From assembly GCF_001427905.1 (NCBI RefSeq), contig NZ_LMEF01000012.1:63886-127885 (forward strand): a stretch of 64,000 bases of DNA. The letters run 5' to 3'. How positions within the stretch are numbered: position 1 is the first letter of the stretch; the number at the start of each line of letters is the position of its first letter. This DNA is from Flavobacterium sp. Root420 (GTDB lineage: Bacteria; Bacteroidota; Bacteroidia; Flavobacteriales; Flavobacteriaceae). Positions 45,018 through 53,355 of this stretch are shown piece by piece. A program made the translations under genes and the position numbers. The notes below the pieces were generated by a model. The model saw only the letters and a list, made by a program, of their open reading frames with translations. It had not been told where the DNA came from and made no database searches.

Positions 45018-46370
45018 ATTAGTAGGAATTTATTTATATTTATAAATATTTTACTTTCATTATTACTTATTTATGGCTGTAATAATGATATTGAAACTCC
45101 CAAATTAGATTGTACGCAACCTGATTTGACAGTCAATAAAACAGTAGAAAAAGTGCATGATTTTGCAGGTACGGTTGCAAAACAATATGTCTATGATGAT
45201 ATTATAGAAGCTTATGTAGTGTCAAGTGATGAGGATGGTAATTTTTTCAAGACCATTTCGTTTCAGACTTTGGCAAAAGAAAGAATTTCTGCAATCGGTT
45301 TTAGTGTTCCCGTAGATGCTTCAAACACTTACATTGATTATCGTGTGGGAAATAAAGTATTTGTAAAACTTAAAAATCAGTTTACAGATTTATTTTATGG
45401 CGGACTGCGAATAGGTAGTCTGAATGTGAGTAATGCCGGAGATCCTACTATTGGCAGAATTTCGCAGAATGATTATAAAAATGTATTGAATGCTTCTTGT
45501 ACAATTGTTGATAAAAAGCTATTGGTTAAGAAAATTTCTATTGAAGAAGCATTAGATGATAATAAATTAAATACGTTGATAGAACTTACCGATGTAGAAT
45601 TTACAGAAGCGGCGTTGGGTCGTCATTATTTTGAAGAAACTAATAATGTTGGAGGTTCGACAAATTGGAATTTAAGGGATAAAACAGGCAATCAGATTAT
45701 TTTCAGGACCAGTAGTTTTGCCAGTTTTTCAGATCAATTGGTTCCCGAAGGAAGTGGGACGGTACGTGGTATTTTGACAAAATTTGGTTCTGATTATCAA
45801 ATGGTGATTCGGTCAAAAGAAGATGTTGTCATGAATAGAAAGAGAAATGTTCCGTTTTTTGCCGAAGATTTTCAAATGGTAAAGAACAATGTAAATTTTA
45901 CATTACCCGGTTGGAGCAATATTGTAGAAAAAGCATCAAAATTATGGAAAAGCATGGTTTATGGAGGGAATGGTTATGCAGAGTTTAATACGACAAGTAC
46001 AACAGCTGCTGAGAATATTGCCTGGCTGGTTTCTCCTAAAATTAATATGACAAGTTATAAAAATGCAGTATTATCTTTTAGAAGTGCACAACATGATTTG
46101 AAGATGGATTCTCCATTGAATGCATTGGAAGTTTATGTTTCTACCAATTTCGACGGCTCGAATGTTACGAAGGCAAATTGGAAAAAATTAGAAGCAAAAT
46201 TTCCTTCTTTATCAACGCCGCCCCGCGCTTTTATAAGTTCCGGAGCAATTGATTTATCTGCTTATTCAGGAAATATTCATATTGTATTTAAATATATTGG
46301 TTCAGGGAAAGACAAAACTTTAAATGGTGCTTTCATGGTTGATGACATTAAAATTTTTGGCGAAAAGTAG
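45018..46370 (+). CDS. DUF5689-domain lipoprotein with non-ATG start
   Basis: The open frame begins after a TAA at 45012. It encodes a signal-like stretch NLFIFINILLSLLLIYGCNN, then LDCTQPDLTVNKTV and the DUF5689 domain (YDDIIEAYVVSSDEDGN, FSVPVDASNTYIDYRVGNK). A C-terminal choice-of-anchor-type beta-sandwich follows (FFAEDFQ...LPGWSNI...FMVDDIKIFGEK). The lipobox-like Cys lies upstream of the first TTG (45126), so starting there would lose the export signal. No ATG, GTG or TTG exists in the correct place; ATT at 45018 is the only reasonable initiator, or the start has been mutated. Family function unknown; many members are near outer-membrane uptake loci. Confidence 0.7.
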   Translation: MSRNLFIFINILLSLLLIYGCNNDIETPKLDCTQPDLTVNKTVEKVHDFAGTVAKQYVYDDIIEAYVVSSDEDGNFFKTISFQTLAKERISAIGFSVPVDASNTYIDYRVGNKVFVKLKNQFTDLFYGGLRIGSLNVSNAGDPTIGRISQNDYKNVLNASCTIVDKKLLVKKISIEEALDDNKLNTLIELTDVEFTEAALGRHYFEETNNVGGSTNWNLRDKTGNQIIFRTSSFASFSDQLVPEGSGTVRGILTKFGSDYQMVIRSKEDVVMNRKRNVPFFAEDFQMVKNNVNFTLPGWSNIVEKASKLWKSMVYGGNGYAEFNTTSTTAAENIAWLVSPKINMTSYKNAVLSFRSAQHDLKMDSPLNALEVYVSTNFDGSNVTKANWKKLEAKFPSLSTPPRAFISSGAIDLSAYSGNIHIVFKYIGSGKDKTLNGAFMVDDIKIFGEK

Positions 46371-46508
46371 GTTGTGTTTTTTTTTAAAATGAATTTAAAG
46401 TGTTGGTTTTTTGGGCGATAATTTAATAGTGTATTTTTTTTGAGATTTAAGCTATTAAAATTTGATGGAATTTTGTATTTTGGTCATCCCAAATTGATAC
46501 TTAAAATT

Positions 46509-47375
46509 ATGAAAACCTACTTTATCGCCATCATGATGATGGTACTTCCATGCTTAGTGCATAGCCAGGACGACACTGCTCCTGTTCGTTTAAAACAAAT
46601 CAATATTGTAAAAACAAATTACCAGAACTCTACAGATGGTGAAATTATAAATAAAACTGTAGTGTTTAAAGATGGAAAAATACAAACCATTACCACTTCA
46701 GATGTTGTACAGCATTTTTTTTACAATAAAGCCGGACTGCTAGACATGACCGTAAAAGATAAAGTTGGAAGCGACTGGAAAGAAGTTGTAAACTACACTT
46801 ATGATGCAGACAATAATATTACAAAATTTGTAAAAAAATACCAGGAAGGGCCGGATTACATTACTAAAGTAGTGACTTTTGGCTATGAAGGAGCGAGAAT
46901 AAAAGTAACAACTAAAAAAAGTACCAACCATCAAAATTTACTTGATGATATTGAATATATTGTTGAAAACGGTATTATTGTAAGACGTACTTCACGTGAT
47001 AAAAACAAACAGATTATTGGTAAAATAGAGTATGTTTATACGAATGATAATGTGGTAAGACACAAAGGTCTGGTGGGAGATAAAATCTCTAAAACCTATA
47101 CTTTTGATGATAAAAAATCGGTAGATCAACTTATTGTTCAGAGCTTGTTTGGCGATAATTATAAAGTAATTGTACCAATGATTTCGTATCACGAAGATGA
47201 GTTTAGCTTTGAAGCAATATCCTATAATAACGAAGTGAATTTTAGCCCTTCGTCTACAGCTTTGGTTGCTGTAAGCAGAAAGTATAAATACAACAAATTG
47301 AATTTTCCAATTTTCTGTACTCAAATTGAAGAGAACGGAATTGTAAAAACAGAGAAAACATTTATTTACGAATAA
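46509..47375 (+). CDS. Exported protein of unknown function, YD-repeat-like strands
   Basis: 288 residues with a signal peptide (MKTYFIAIMMMVLPCLVHSQ). The body is a series of beta hairpins with repeated (Y/F)(N/D)xxG/N turns, for example FFYNKAGLLDMTV, YTYDADNNITKFV and YVYTNDNVVRHKG. These recall RHS/YD-type strand repeats but are short. ATG 46509 is chosen over an upstream in-frame TTG that would spoil the signal peptide. No family function is known to me. It follows the DUF5689 gene but is separated by 138 bp, and ends at a terminator. Confidence 0.7.
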   Translation: MKTYFIAIMMMVLPCLVHSQDDTAPVRLKQINIVKTNYQNSTDGEIINKTVVFKDGKIQTITTSDVVQHFFYNKAGLLDMTVKDKVGSDWKEVVNYTYDADNNITKFVKKYQEGPDYITKVVTFGYEGARIKVTTKKSTNHQNLLDDIEYIVENGIIVRRTSRDKNKQIIGKIEYVYTNDNVVRHKGLVGDKISKTYTFDDKKSVDQLIVQSLFGDNYKVIVPMISYHEDEFSFEAISYNNEVNFSPSSTALVAVSRKYKYNKLNFPIFCTQIEENGIVKTEKTFIYE

Positions 47376-47396
47376 AACTGTACTTTCAGTTTTTCT

Positions 47397-47438
47397 TAAA
47401 ACCATTTAGAAATTAACTTTCTAAATGGTTTTGTTTTT
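47397..47438 (+). terminator. Intrinsic terminator
   Basis: AAAACCATTTAGAAA-TTAAC-TTTCTAAATGGTTTT followed by GTTTTTT. Closes the gene at 46509-47375. Confidence 0.88.
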
Positions 47439-47508
47439 TAGAATGGGTAAAATTCTTAAATAGAACTTAAAAACAGAATTCTATAAGGGTTAGTGTCCTA
47501 CAAATCAT

Positions 47509-47516
47509 TAAATTTG
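47509..47516 (+). promoter_or_regulatory. Predicted hflX promoter (-7 element)
   Basis: TAAATTTG, 17 bp before the hflX ATG, giving a very short leader. Confidence 0.5.
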
Positions 47517-47532
47517 CACCTTATTCAAAGCT

Positions 47533-48774
47533 ATGTTAGAAAAAGAAGTTATAAATTTTGAGAGAACGGCCATTGTTGGTATTGTAACTCAAAATCAAAG
47601 TGAGGAAAAACTTAACGAATATCTTGACGAATTGGAGTTTTTAACTTACACCGCTGGAGGTAAAGTTATCAAGCGCTTTTCACAAAAAATGGAACGCCCG
47701 AATCCAAAAACTTTTATGGGAACGGGAAAAATTGAAGAAATCAATCTTTTTGTAAAAGAAAACGATATATCGACTTTAATTTTTGATGATGAATTGTCGC
47801 CTTCACAACAAAAAAATATCTCTAAAATTATAGATTGTAAAATCTTAGACAGAACCAATTTGATTCTGGATATTTTTGCGCAAAGAGCCGAAAGCTCTTA
47901 TGCCAGAACTCAGGTTGAGTTGGCGCAATGTATCTATTTATTGCCAAGGCTTTCTGGGTTATGGACACACCTTGAGCGTCAAAAAGGAGGTATTGGTATG
48001 CGTGGACCCGGGGAAACGGAAATCGAAACAGATAGACGTATTGTCCGTGACAGGATTTCGTTACTGAAAGAAAAAATCAAAACGATCGATAAACAAATGG
48101 GTGTTCAGCGTAGCAATCGTGGTGCGATGGTACGTGTGGCTCTGGTTGGTTACACCAATGTTGGAAAATCGACTTTGATGAATGCGGTTGGAAAAAGTGA
48201 TGTTTTTGTTGAAAATAAATTATTCGCAACACTGGATACAACAGTTCGAAAAGTAGTGATTAAAAACTTGCCGTTTTTGCTTTCAGATACTGTAGGTTTT
48301 ATTAGAAAATTGCCAACGCAATTGGTAGATTCTTTCAAAAGTACATTAGATGAGGTTCGTGAAGCCGATTTACTATTGCATATTGTAGATATTTCGCATC
48401 CTGATTTTGAGGACCATATTGCATCTGTAAATCAGACTTTACAAGATATCAAGGCACATGAGAAACCTGTAATTATGGTTTTTAATAAAATTGATGCCTA
48501 TAAGCATTTGACGATCGATGAAGATGATTTAATGACGGAGAAAACGCCAAGACATTATACGCTTGACGAATGGAAAGCAACCTGGATGCATCGTTTGGGA
48601 GAAGAAAATGCATTGTTTATTTCGGCTACCAATAAAGAAAATTTTGAGGAATTTAGAGAAAGAGTTTACGAAGCAGTTCGCCAGATTCATATTACCAGAT
48701 TCCCTTATAATAAGTTTTTGTATCCGGATTATAAAGATGCAATCGAAAAAGATGACGAAAAAGACGAGGAATAA
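47533..48774 (+). CDS. hflX: GTPase HflX
   Basis: 413-residue ribosome-associated GTPase that splits stalled or heat-damaged 70S ribosomes. The N-terminal HflX domain has the Gly-rich segment MGTGKIEEI and KGGIGMRGPGETEIETDRR. The G domain has G1 GYTNVGKSTL, G3 DTVGFI, G4 NKID and G5 SATN. The C-terminal tail is acidic (EKDDEKDEE). Own promoter and no partner gene. Confidence 0.96.
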   Translation: MLEKEVINFERTAIVGIVTQNQSEEKLNEYLDELEFLTYTAGGKVIKRFSQKMERPNPKTFMGTGKIEEINLFVKENDISTLIFDDELSPSQQKNISKIIDCKILDRTNLILDIFAQRAESSYARTQVELAQCIYLLPRLSGLWTHLERQKGGIGMRGPGETEIETDRRIVRDRISLLKEKIKTIDKQMGVQRSNRGAMVRVALVGYTNVGKSTLMNAVGKSDVFVENKLFATLDTTVRKVVIKNLPFLLSDTVGFIRKLPTQLVDSFKSTLDEVREADLLLHIVDISHPDFEDHIASVNQTLQDIKAHEKPVIMVFNKIDAYKHLTIDEDDLMTEKTPRHYTLDEWKATWMHRLGEENALFISATNKENFEEFRERVYEAVRQIHITRFPYNKFLYPDYKDAIEKDDEKDEE

Positions 48775-48782
48775 ATAAAACC

Positions 48783-48918
48783 TTACCGCAAAGAGCGCAA
48801 AGTTTTTATACAAGTATCATAAACACAAAGTTCGCAAAGCTAGATCAACATCCAGCTTTGCGAACTTTTTTTATAAATTAAGCTTTGCAAAAAGAAATCT
48901 TTGCGCTCTTTGCGGTAA
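48783..48918. repeat. CGCAAAG-type nested palindrome
   Basis: Outer arms TTACCGCAAAGAGCGCAAAG (48783-48802) and its exact complement (48899-48918, 20 of 20). Inner arms AAAGTTCGCAAAGCT (48827-48841) and exact complement (48854-48868, 15 of 15). It lies precisely between the convergent hflX and DUF3078 genes and could serve as a bidirectional stop. Homologous to 38757-38862. Confidence 0.85.
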
Positions 48919-48927
48919 AATTTAATA

Positions 48928-49878
48928 TTAAAATCCGAAATTAAGCCCTAAACCAAATACTTCTCTGGTTTGAAGACCCTTATAGGCATTGTCATCATAA
49001 ATGGCCTGAAAGGATAAATTAGCGGACAAAAATTTGTTGACTTTCATGATAATATTCAGTGAGTAATCGATATCAACATTTTGAGGATCTTCTAAATAAT
49101 TAGAATATAAATTCAAAGTATTTTCGGCTGTTACGTTAGTCATAATCGCGAGTTTGTAATATAAGGAAGCATAGAAACCCAGTTCGTAACGCATACTTTT
49201 ACCCTCATCAACGCCAAAATACTCTCCGTCTACATAAGGCAATCCAGTTAGTTGATTTATTCCTGTTGTATAAGCGCTGTCTACAAAAGTGAATTTTGAA
49301 GTAAGTGGTGCAAAGTTAATTTTTAGATTAGCATCTTTTGTCCAGTAAATTCCCGGACCAGTTGTTAGATAACCCGGAGACATAAACTTGGTGCGCTCGG
49401 TTCTGATTTCTTTTCCGTTAGGATCCTGACTATAAATGTAACCTGTTGAAAACTGAGTTCTAAAATTCAGAAAATAAGAGTAATACCATTGTCCAAATGC
49501 TTTTTTCCCTACTATTGAGTTGAATTCTAAACGGTCATCTGTTTTTTTTGTGAAGTCATCATTCTTGGTCTGTAAAAGTCCGTAGGAAGCAAGAATTTTA
49601 TTGTCCCAAGTTATATCGTTTTTTTTGTAATTGAAATCGTAATTGATTCCGAGAGTTCCTGAAAAGCTGTCTTCACCTCCGGAAATCCAGTTGTTAAAAC
49701 TCGATTGATTTAATAAAAGTGAAACAGTTCCCTTTGTCTTCCAACCTTCTCCTTCAATAGTATCGTTAATTTTTTTTACTGCTTTTTCAGTATTCTGAAT
49801 TAATTCTTTTTCGGAATTTTGGGCTTGTACAAAAGTAAAGTTTACTAAAATGAAAAGTAATAACGTTAGCTTTCTCAT
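48928..49878 (-). CDS. DUF3078 domain outer-membrane-like protein
   Basis: 316 residues with a signal peptide (MRKLTLLLFILVNFTFVQAQ). The body alternates aromatic-rich beta strands (SFNNWISGGEDSFSG, KNDITWDNKILASYGL, QWYYSYFLNFRTQF) and ends FGLGLNFGF. A terminal Phe is expected for a small outer-membrane barrel. WxSGGE is the DUF3078 signature. It is the last gene of the SUF-associated row; a functional link with Fe-S assembly is not established. Confidence 0.82.
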   Translation of the reverse strand: MRKLTLLLFILVNFTFVQAQNSEKELIQNTEKAVKKINDTIEGEGWKTKGTVSLLLNQSSFNNWISGGEDSFSGTLGINYDFNYKKNDITWDNKILASYGLLQTKNDDFTKKTDDRLEFNSIVGKKAFGQWYYSYFLNFRTQFSTGYIYSQDPNGKEIRTERTKFMSPGYLTTGPGIYWTKDANLKINFAPLTSKFTFVDSAYTTGINQLTGLPYVDGEYFGVDEGKSMRYELGFYASLYYKLAIMTNVTAENTLNLYSNYLEDPQNVDIDYSLNIIMKVNKFLSANLSFQAIYDDNAYKGLQTREVFGLGLNFGF

Positions 49879-49957
49879 AGTCTTTAGTTTAGAAGTGTAT
49901 TAACAAATATACTAAAAACCGTTAAAAGGTTCGGTATTAATTGATCGTAAAAGAAAG

Positions 49958-50467
49958 TTATTTCTTAGTTTCTTTGTACAAAGGAACCGCTGAACAAGCC
50001 TCTCCGTACATAATGCTTCTGGCAAAAGGTTGCAGATAGGTTGTCGCTAATATATACGCACGCATTGGTACAGGTTTTCTCGAACAGCCTTTTACGATAA
50101 CAGGTTTGTTTTTGTAGATAGAATAATCAAGCTTGCTTAAAAGCTCTTCGTATAAACTTGCATCTAAATCTTCGATAGTTCCGTTGACTACTTTCTTAGC
50201 ATAAGGCGCCAACTGAACGGCTACTAAAATGAAAGACCAAGCCGGAACAATAGCATCAGTACTGCAATTTACAGCTACATATTGATCCTGATATTGCGAC
50301 CAATTATGATTTTTTAAATGCTCTCTAAAGTCTTTTTCTTTCAATAAAAAACCTTCTAAAAGCCATTGCGAAATGTCAATTTGCACTCGCATTCCCTTTG
50401 GATAATAATCTTCCAAATCAAACACTTCTAAGGCGCTATTGGCAACTTTATTGATGATTTCTTCCAT
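49958..50467 (-). CDS. DUF2480 family protein
   Basis: 169-residue cytoplasmic protein. The start is placed at MEEIINKVANSALEVFDLED; an in-frame upstream Met lies in the preceding repeat. The family is Bacteroidota-specific and uncharacterised, and usually sits with suf genes. Two Cys-containing motifs, VNCSTDAIVPAW (near 67) and VKGCSRKPVP (near 129), could bind metal or an Fe-S cluster. That is an inference from position and Cys content. Confidence 0.8.
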   Translation of the reverse strand: MEEIINKVANSALEVFDLEDYYPKGMRVQIDISQWLLEGFLLKEKDFREHLKNHNWSQYQDQYVAVNCSTDAIVPAWSFILVAVQLAPYAKKVVNGTIEDLDASLYEELLSKLDYSIYKNKPVIVKGCSRKPVPMRAYILATTYLQPFARSIMYGEACSAVPLYKETKK

Positions 50468-50489
50468 AAATGAAGTCTTAAAGTCCAAT

Positions 50490-50536
50490 GTCGAAAGTCA
50501 TAAAGTCTTTACTTGTAGACTTTATGACTTTTGACT
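50490..50536. repeat. AAAGTC-type hairpin
   Basis: GTCGAAAGTCATAAAGTCT (50490-50508) and AGACTTTATGACTTTTGAC (50518-50536) pair at 18 of 19 positions with a 9-nt loop. AAAGTC words recur near 59430-59490. Confidence 0.7.
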
Positions 50537-50547
50537 TTATGACTAAT

Positions 50548-50871
50548 TTAAAGCATTCCTAATTCTAATTTTGCTTCTTCGCTCATTAAATCTTTGCTCC
50601 AGGGCGGATCGAAAGTAATTTCAACATCCACATCTTTAATATGTTCGATTGTTTTTACTTTTTCTTCCACTTCTCTGGGTAAACTTTCCGCAACCGGACA
50701 GTTTGGAGAGGTTAATGTCATTAAGATTTTTACTTCATAATCTGTGTTAACCATTACGTCGTAAATTAATCCTAATTCATAAATATCTACAGGAATCTCC
50801 GGATCGTAAATGCCTTTTAAAACTTTTACAATAGATTCTCCTAATTCGTTTGTGTCAATTTCTTGTTCCAT
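50548..50871 (-). CDS. SUF-associated DUF59/MIP18-like Fe-S assembly protein
   Basis: 107-residue protein starting MEQEIDTNELGESIVKVL. The MIP18/SufT-type motifs are visible: GIYDPEIPVDIYELGLIY (DPE loop) and LTSPNCPVAESLP with the conserved Cys, then FDPPWSKDLMSEEAK. Homologues help insert or transfer Fe-S clusters to targets. It lies between sufE and the DUF2480 gene on the same strand. Confidence 0.88.
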   Translation of the reverse strand: MEQEIDTNELGESIVKVLKGIYDPEIPVDIYELGLIYDVMVNTDYEVKILMTLTSPNCPVAESLPREVEEKVKTIEHIKDVDVEITFDPPWSKDLMSEEAKLELGML

Positions 50872-50888
50872 TTTGTTTTGTTTTTCTT

Positions 50889-51051
50889 TCACCATATAAG
50901 TGATTATAAGTTCATTTAAATACGGTGTTTTTTTCTAACCATTAAGATATTAAGAAAAATTAAGTTTTATTTTAATGATGCTTAATTCTAATTTTTAGAA
51001 TGTTAAGAAAATTAAGTTTACTTCTTAATGAAACTTAATATCTTAATGGTT
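50889..51051. repeat. Composite of ATATAAGT arm and ATTAAG inverted repeat
   Basis: A single CACCATATAAGTGATTATAAG arm (50890-50910) is followed by an ATTAAG element. Its 18-bp arms AACCATTAAGATATTAAG (50938-50955) and CTTAATATCTTAATGGTT (51034-51051) are perfectly complementary. Two vocabularies thus sit side by side, between sufE and the DUF59 gene. Confidence 0.75.
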
Positions 51052-51055
51052 TAAA

Positions 51056-51481
51056 TTAATTTTTATTCTTTGAGTTAAAAGCCAAAGCGTACATTTTAAT
51101 GTTTTTAATCATCGACACCAATCCGTTTGCACGTGTTGCAGATAAGTGTTCTTTTAAACCAATTTCATCAATAAATTGAGTGTCGGCATTTATGATATCT
51201 TCCGCCTTTTGATTCGAGAATGCACGGATTAAAATCGCAATTATTCCTTTGGTTAAAATTGCATCACTGTCTGCGGTAAAGATAATTTTATCGTCCTTTT
51301 GCTCACCATGCAACCAAACTTTCGATTGGCATCCTTTGATTAAATTCTCGTCAGTTTTGTATTCTTCATTGATTAACGGAAGACTTTTTCCTAATTCGAT
51401 GATGTACTCGTAACGTTGCATCCAATCATCGAACATTGAGAATTCGTCTATTATTTCGTTTTGTATCTCTTTTATTGTCAT
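51056..51481 (-). CDS. sufE: Sulfur acceptor protein SufE
   Basis: 141-residue SufE that takes persulfide from SufS and passes it to SufB. The acceptor is Cys51 in LIKGCQSKVWLHG, the same position as in E. coli SufE. DWMQRYEYIIELGKSLP is the family's N-terminal helix. Follows a small lipoprotein gene by 2 bp. Confidence 0.94.
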   Translation of the reverse strand: MTIKEIQNEIIDEFSMFDDWMQRYEYIIELGKSLPLINEEYKTDENLIKGCQSKVWLHGEQKDDKIIFTADSDAILTKGIIAILIRAFSNQKAEDIINADTQFIDEIGLKEHLSATRANGLVSMIKNIKMYALAFNSKNKN

Positions 51482-51483
51482 AA

Positions 51484-51909
51484 TTATTTTTTAGCAAAAT
51501 CCGTCAGCAAATTTACCAATTTTTCGATTTTCTTTGGAGGAAAACCATTGTCGAAACCTGTCGTTTCGTATGTTTTTGGATTCTGAATTATTTTTAAATT
51601 TCCAATTGCCGCTCCATCATAAAATCGTTTTTCAGTTGGCGCTTTTAAAGTAGAAAGACTATCTAAATTTATTTTCTCAAATTCAGATACAATTTTATTC
51701 CATTTTGCATTATCTATTTCACTTACAATTGCTTCGGTATCTCTTCCATTTGTTACCGTCACTTTTTGATCTTTAACTACAATTCTTTTGTAAAGTCCTC
51801 GAGACATGGCTGTGTATTCAATTTGAGTTCCTGTCATATCTGTTTTTTTTTGGCTTGAACAGCTCGTTCCAATAAAAAGAATCAGGAGTAATAAAGATAT
51901 CGTTCTCAT
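51484..51909 (-). CDS. Small lipoprotein of unknown function in the suf row
   Basis: 141 residues. Signal MRTISLLLLILFIGTSC with Cys17 as lipidation site, followed by SSQKK. The rest is a small alpha/beta domain (IEYTAMSRGLYKRIVVKDQ, WNKIVSEFEKINLDSLSTLKAP, KRFYDGAAIGNLKI). It resembles uncharacterised Bacteroidota lipoproteins. It lies 10 bp after sufS and 2 bp before sufE, so it is translated with them; why an envelope lipoprotein is in this operon is unclear. Confidence 0.75.
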   Translation of the reverse strand: MRTISLLLLILFIGTSCSSQKKTDMTGTQIEYTAMSRGLYKRIVVKDQKVTVTNGRDTEAIVSEIDNAKWNKIVSEFEKINLDSLSTLKAPTEKRFYDGAAIGNLKIIQNPKTYETTGFDNGFPPKKIEKLVNLLTDFAKK

Positions 51910-51919
51910 AAAATGTGTT

Positions 51920-53134
51920 TTAGCTTAACATGGTTTTTGCTTTCTTAACGGCTTCAACCATTGCATCAATTTCTTCTTTAGTGTTGTAAAAAGAGAAAGA
52001 AGCACGAATAGTTCCCGGAATGCAGAAAAAGTTCATAATAGGTTGCGCACAATGGTGTCCTGTACGAACGGCGATTCCTAACTTATCAATAATAGAGCCG
52101 ACATCGTAAGGATGAATTCCATCAATATTAAACGAAACGACAGAAGCTTTATTTTTTCCGGTTCCGTAAATTTTCAGGCCTTCGATTTCTAATAAACTTT
52201 TTGTCGCGTATGCTAATAATTCGTTTTCATATTGCTGAATATTTTCAAAACCAATATTATTTAAATAATCAATAGCGGTTCCAAGCACAATTCCACCAGC
52301 GATATTTGGAGTTCCGGCTTCAAATTTATGCGGAAGATCAGCATAAGTCGTTTTCTCGAAAGTCACTTCTTTGATCATTTCACCACCGCCCTGATAAGGA
52401 GGAAGTTTGTTTAACCACTTTTCTTTTCCGTATAAAATTCCGGTTCCGGTTGGACCACACATTTTATGTCCTGAAAAAGCATAAAAATCACAATCTAATT
52501 CCTGAACATTTGGCTTTAAATGCGGAACTGCCTGTGCGCCATCAATCAAAACGGCAGCACCAACGGCATGTGCTTTATCAATAATATATTTGATCGGATT
52601 TATGATTCCCAATGCGTTCGAAATATGATTTACCGTTACGACTTTTGTTTTTTCTGATAACAAAGCATCAAAAGCTTCCATGATCAATTCACCATTTTCG
52701 TTCATCGGAATCACTTTTAAAGTGGCTCCGGTTTTTTCGCATAACATTTGCCAGGGCACAATATTGCTATGGTGTTCTAAAGACGAAACAATTACTTCAT
52801 CGCCCGATTTTAAAATCGAAGCAAAACCGTTCGTTACTAAATTGATTCCAAATGTTGTTCCTGAAGTAAACAGTACTTCGTGAGCAAATTTCGCATTAAT
52901 ATGTTGTTGCACTTTACCGCGAGACACCTCGTAAGCATCAGTAGCTAATTGACTTAATGTATGAACACCTCTATGAATGTTGGCATTTATTTCCTGATAA
53001 TATTTCACTTCAGCGTCGATCACAATTTGTGGTTTTTGCGAAGTTGCTCCGTTGTCGAAATATACCAATGGTTTTCCGTTTACTTTTTGTGAAAGTATTG
53101 GAAATTCAGCTCTTATTTTTTGGATATCTAGCAT
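51920..53134 (-). CDS. sufS: Cysteine desulfurase SufS
   Basis: 404-residue PLP enzyme releasing sulfur from cysteine. PLP-Lys lies in FSGHKMCGPTGTGILYG and the catalytic Cys in RTGHHCAQPIM near the C-terminus. LEHHSNIVPWQ and DGAQAVPH are further PLP-pocket motifs. The short R(T/A)GHHCA loop marks the SufS/type II class. It has its own predicted promoter because an oppositely oriented serine hydrolase gene separates it from sufD. Confidence 0.96.
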   Translation of the reverse strand: MLDIQKIRAEFPILSQKVNGKPLVYFDNGATSQKPQIVIDAEVKYYQEINANIHRGVHTLSQLATDAYEVSRGKVQQHINAKFAHEVLFTSGTTFGINLVTNGFASILKSGDEVIVSSLEHHSNIVPWQMLCEKTGATLKVIPMNENGELIMEAFDALLSEKTKVVTVNHISNALGIINPIKYIIDKAHAVGAAVLIDGAQAVPHLKPNVQELDCDFYAFSGHKMCGPTGTGILYGKEKWLNKLPPYQGGGEMIKEVTFEKTTYADLPHKFEAGTPNIAGGIVLGTAIDYLNNIGFENIQQYENELLAYATKSLLEIEGLKIYGTGKNKASVVSFNIDGIHPYDVGSIIDKLGIAVRTGHHCAQPIMNFFCIPGTIRASFSFYNTKEEIDAMVEAVKKAKTMLS

Positions 53135-53159
53135 GTCTTATTTAGAAAAATTCTATTTA

Positions 53160-53167
53160 CAAAAGTA
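53160..53167 (-). promoter_or_regulatory. Predicted sufS promoter (-7 element)
   Basis: TACTTTTG on the minus strand (TAnnTTTG), 25 bp before the sufS ATG; supports separate transcription of the sufS-to-DUF3078 row. Confidence 0.5.
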
Positions 53168-53355
53168 CTAAAACTAAATTTGTTTCTACGGCAATTCGAT
53201 AATTTCCTTTTATAGTGCCATCAATTGCAGGCTTAAATATTGATTCTTTAAAATTAGATTTGATTTTATAAATTATCTGAAATGGAAATCTAAATTAGAT
53301 AGTAATATCGTGAACATAAATTATTTATATTGCATAAAAAATAGCTGTTATCATT

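Noticed and set aside
46992..47405. 137-codon minus-strand ORF
   Set aside because: Antisense to the exported protein at 46509-47375 and runs through its terminator hairpin.
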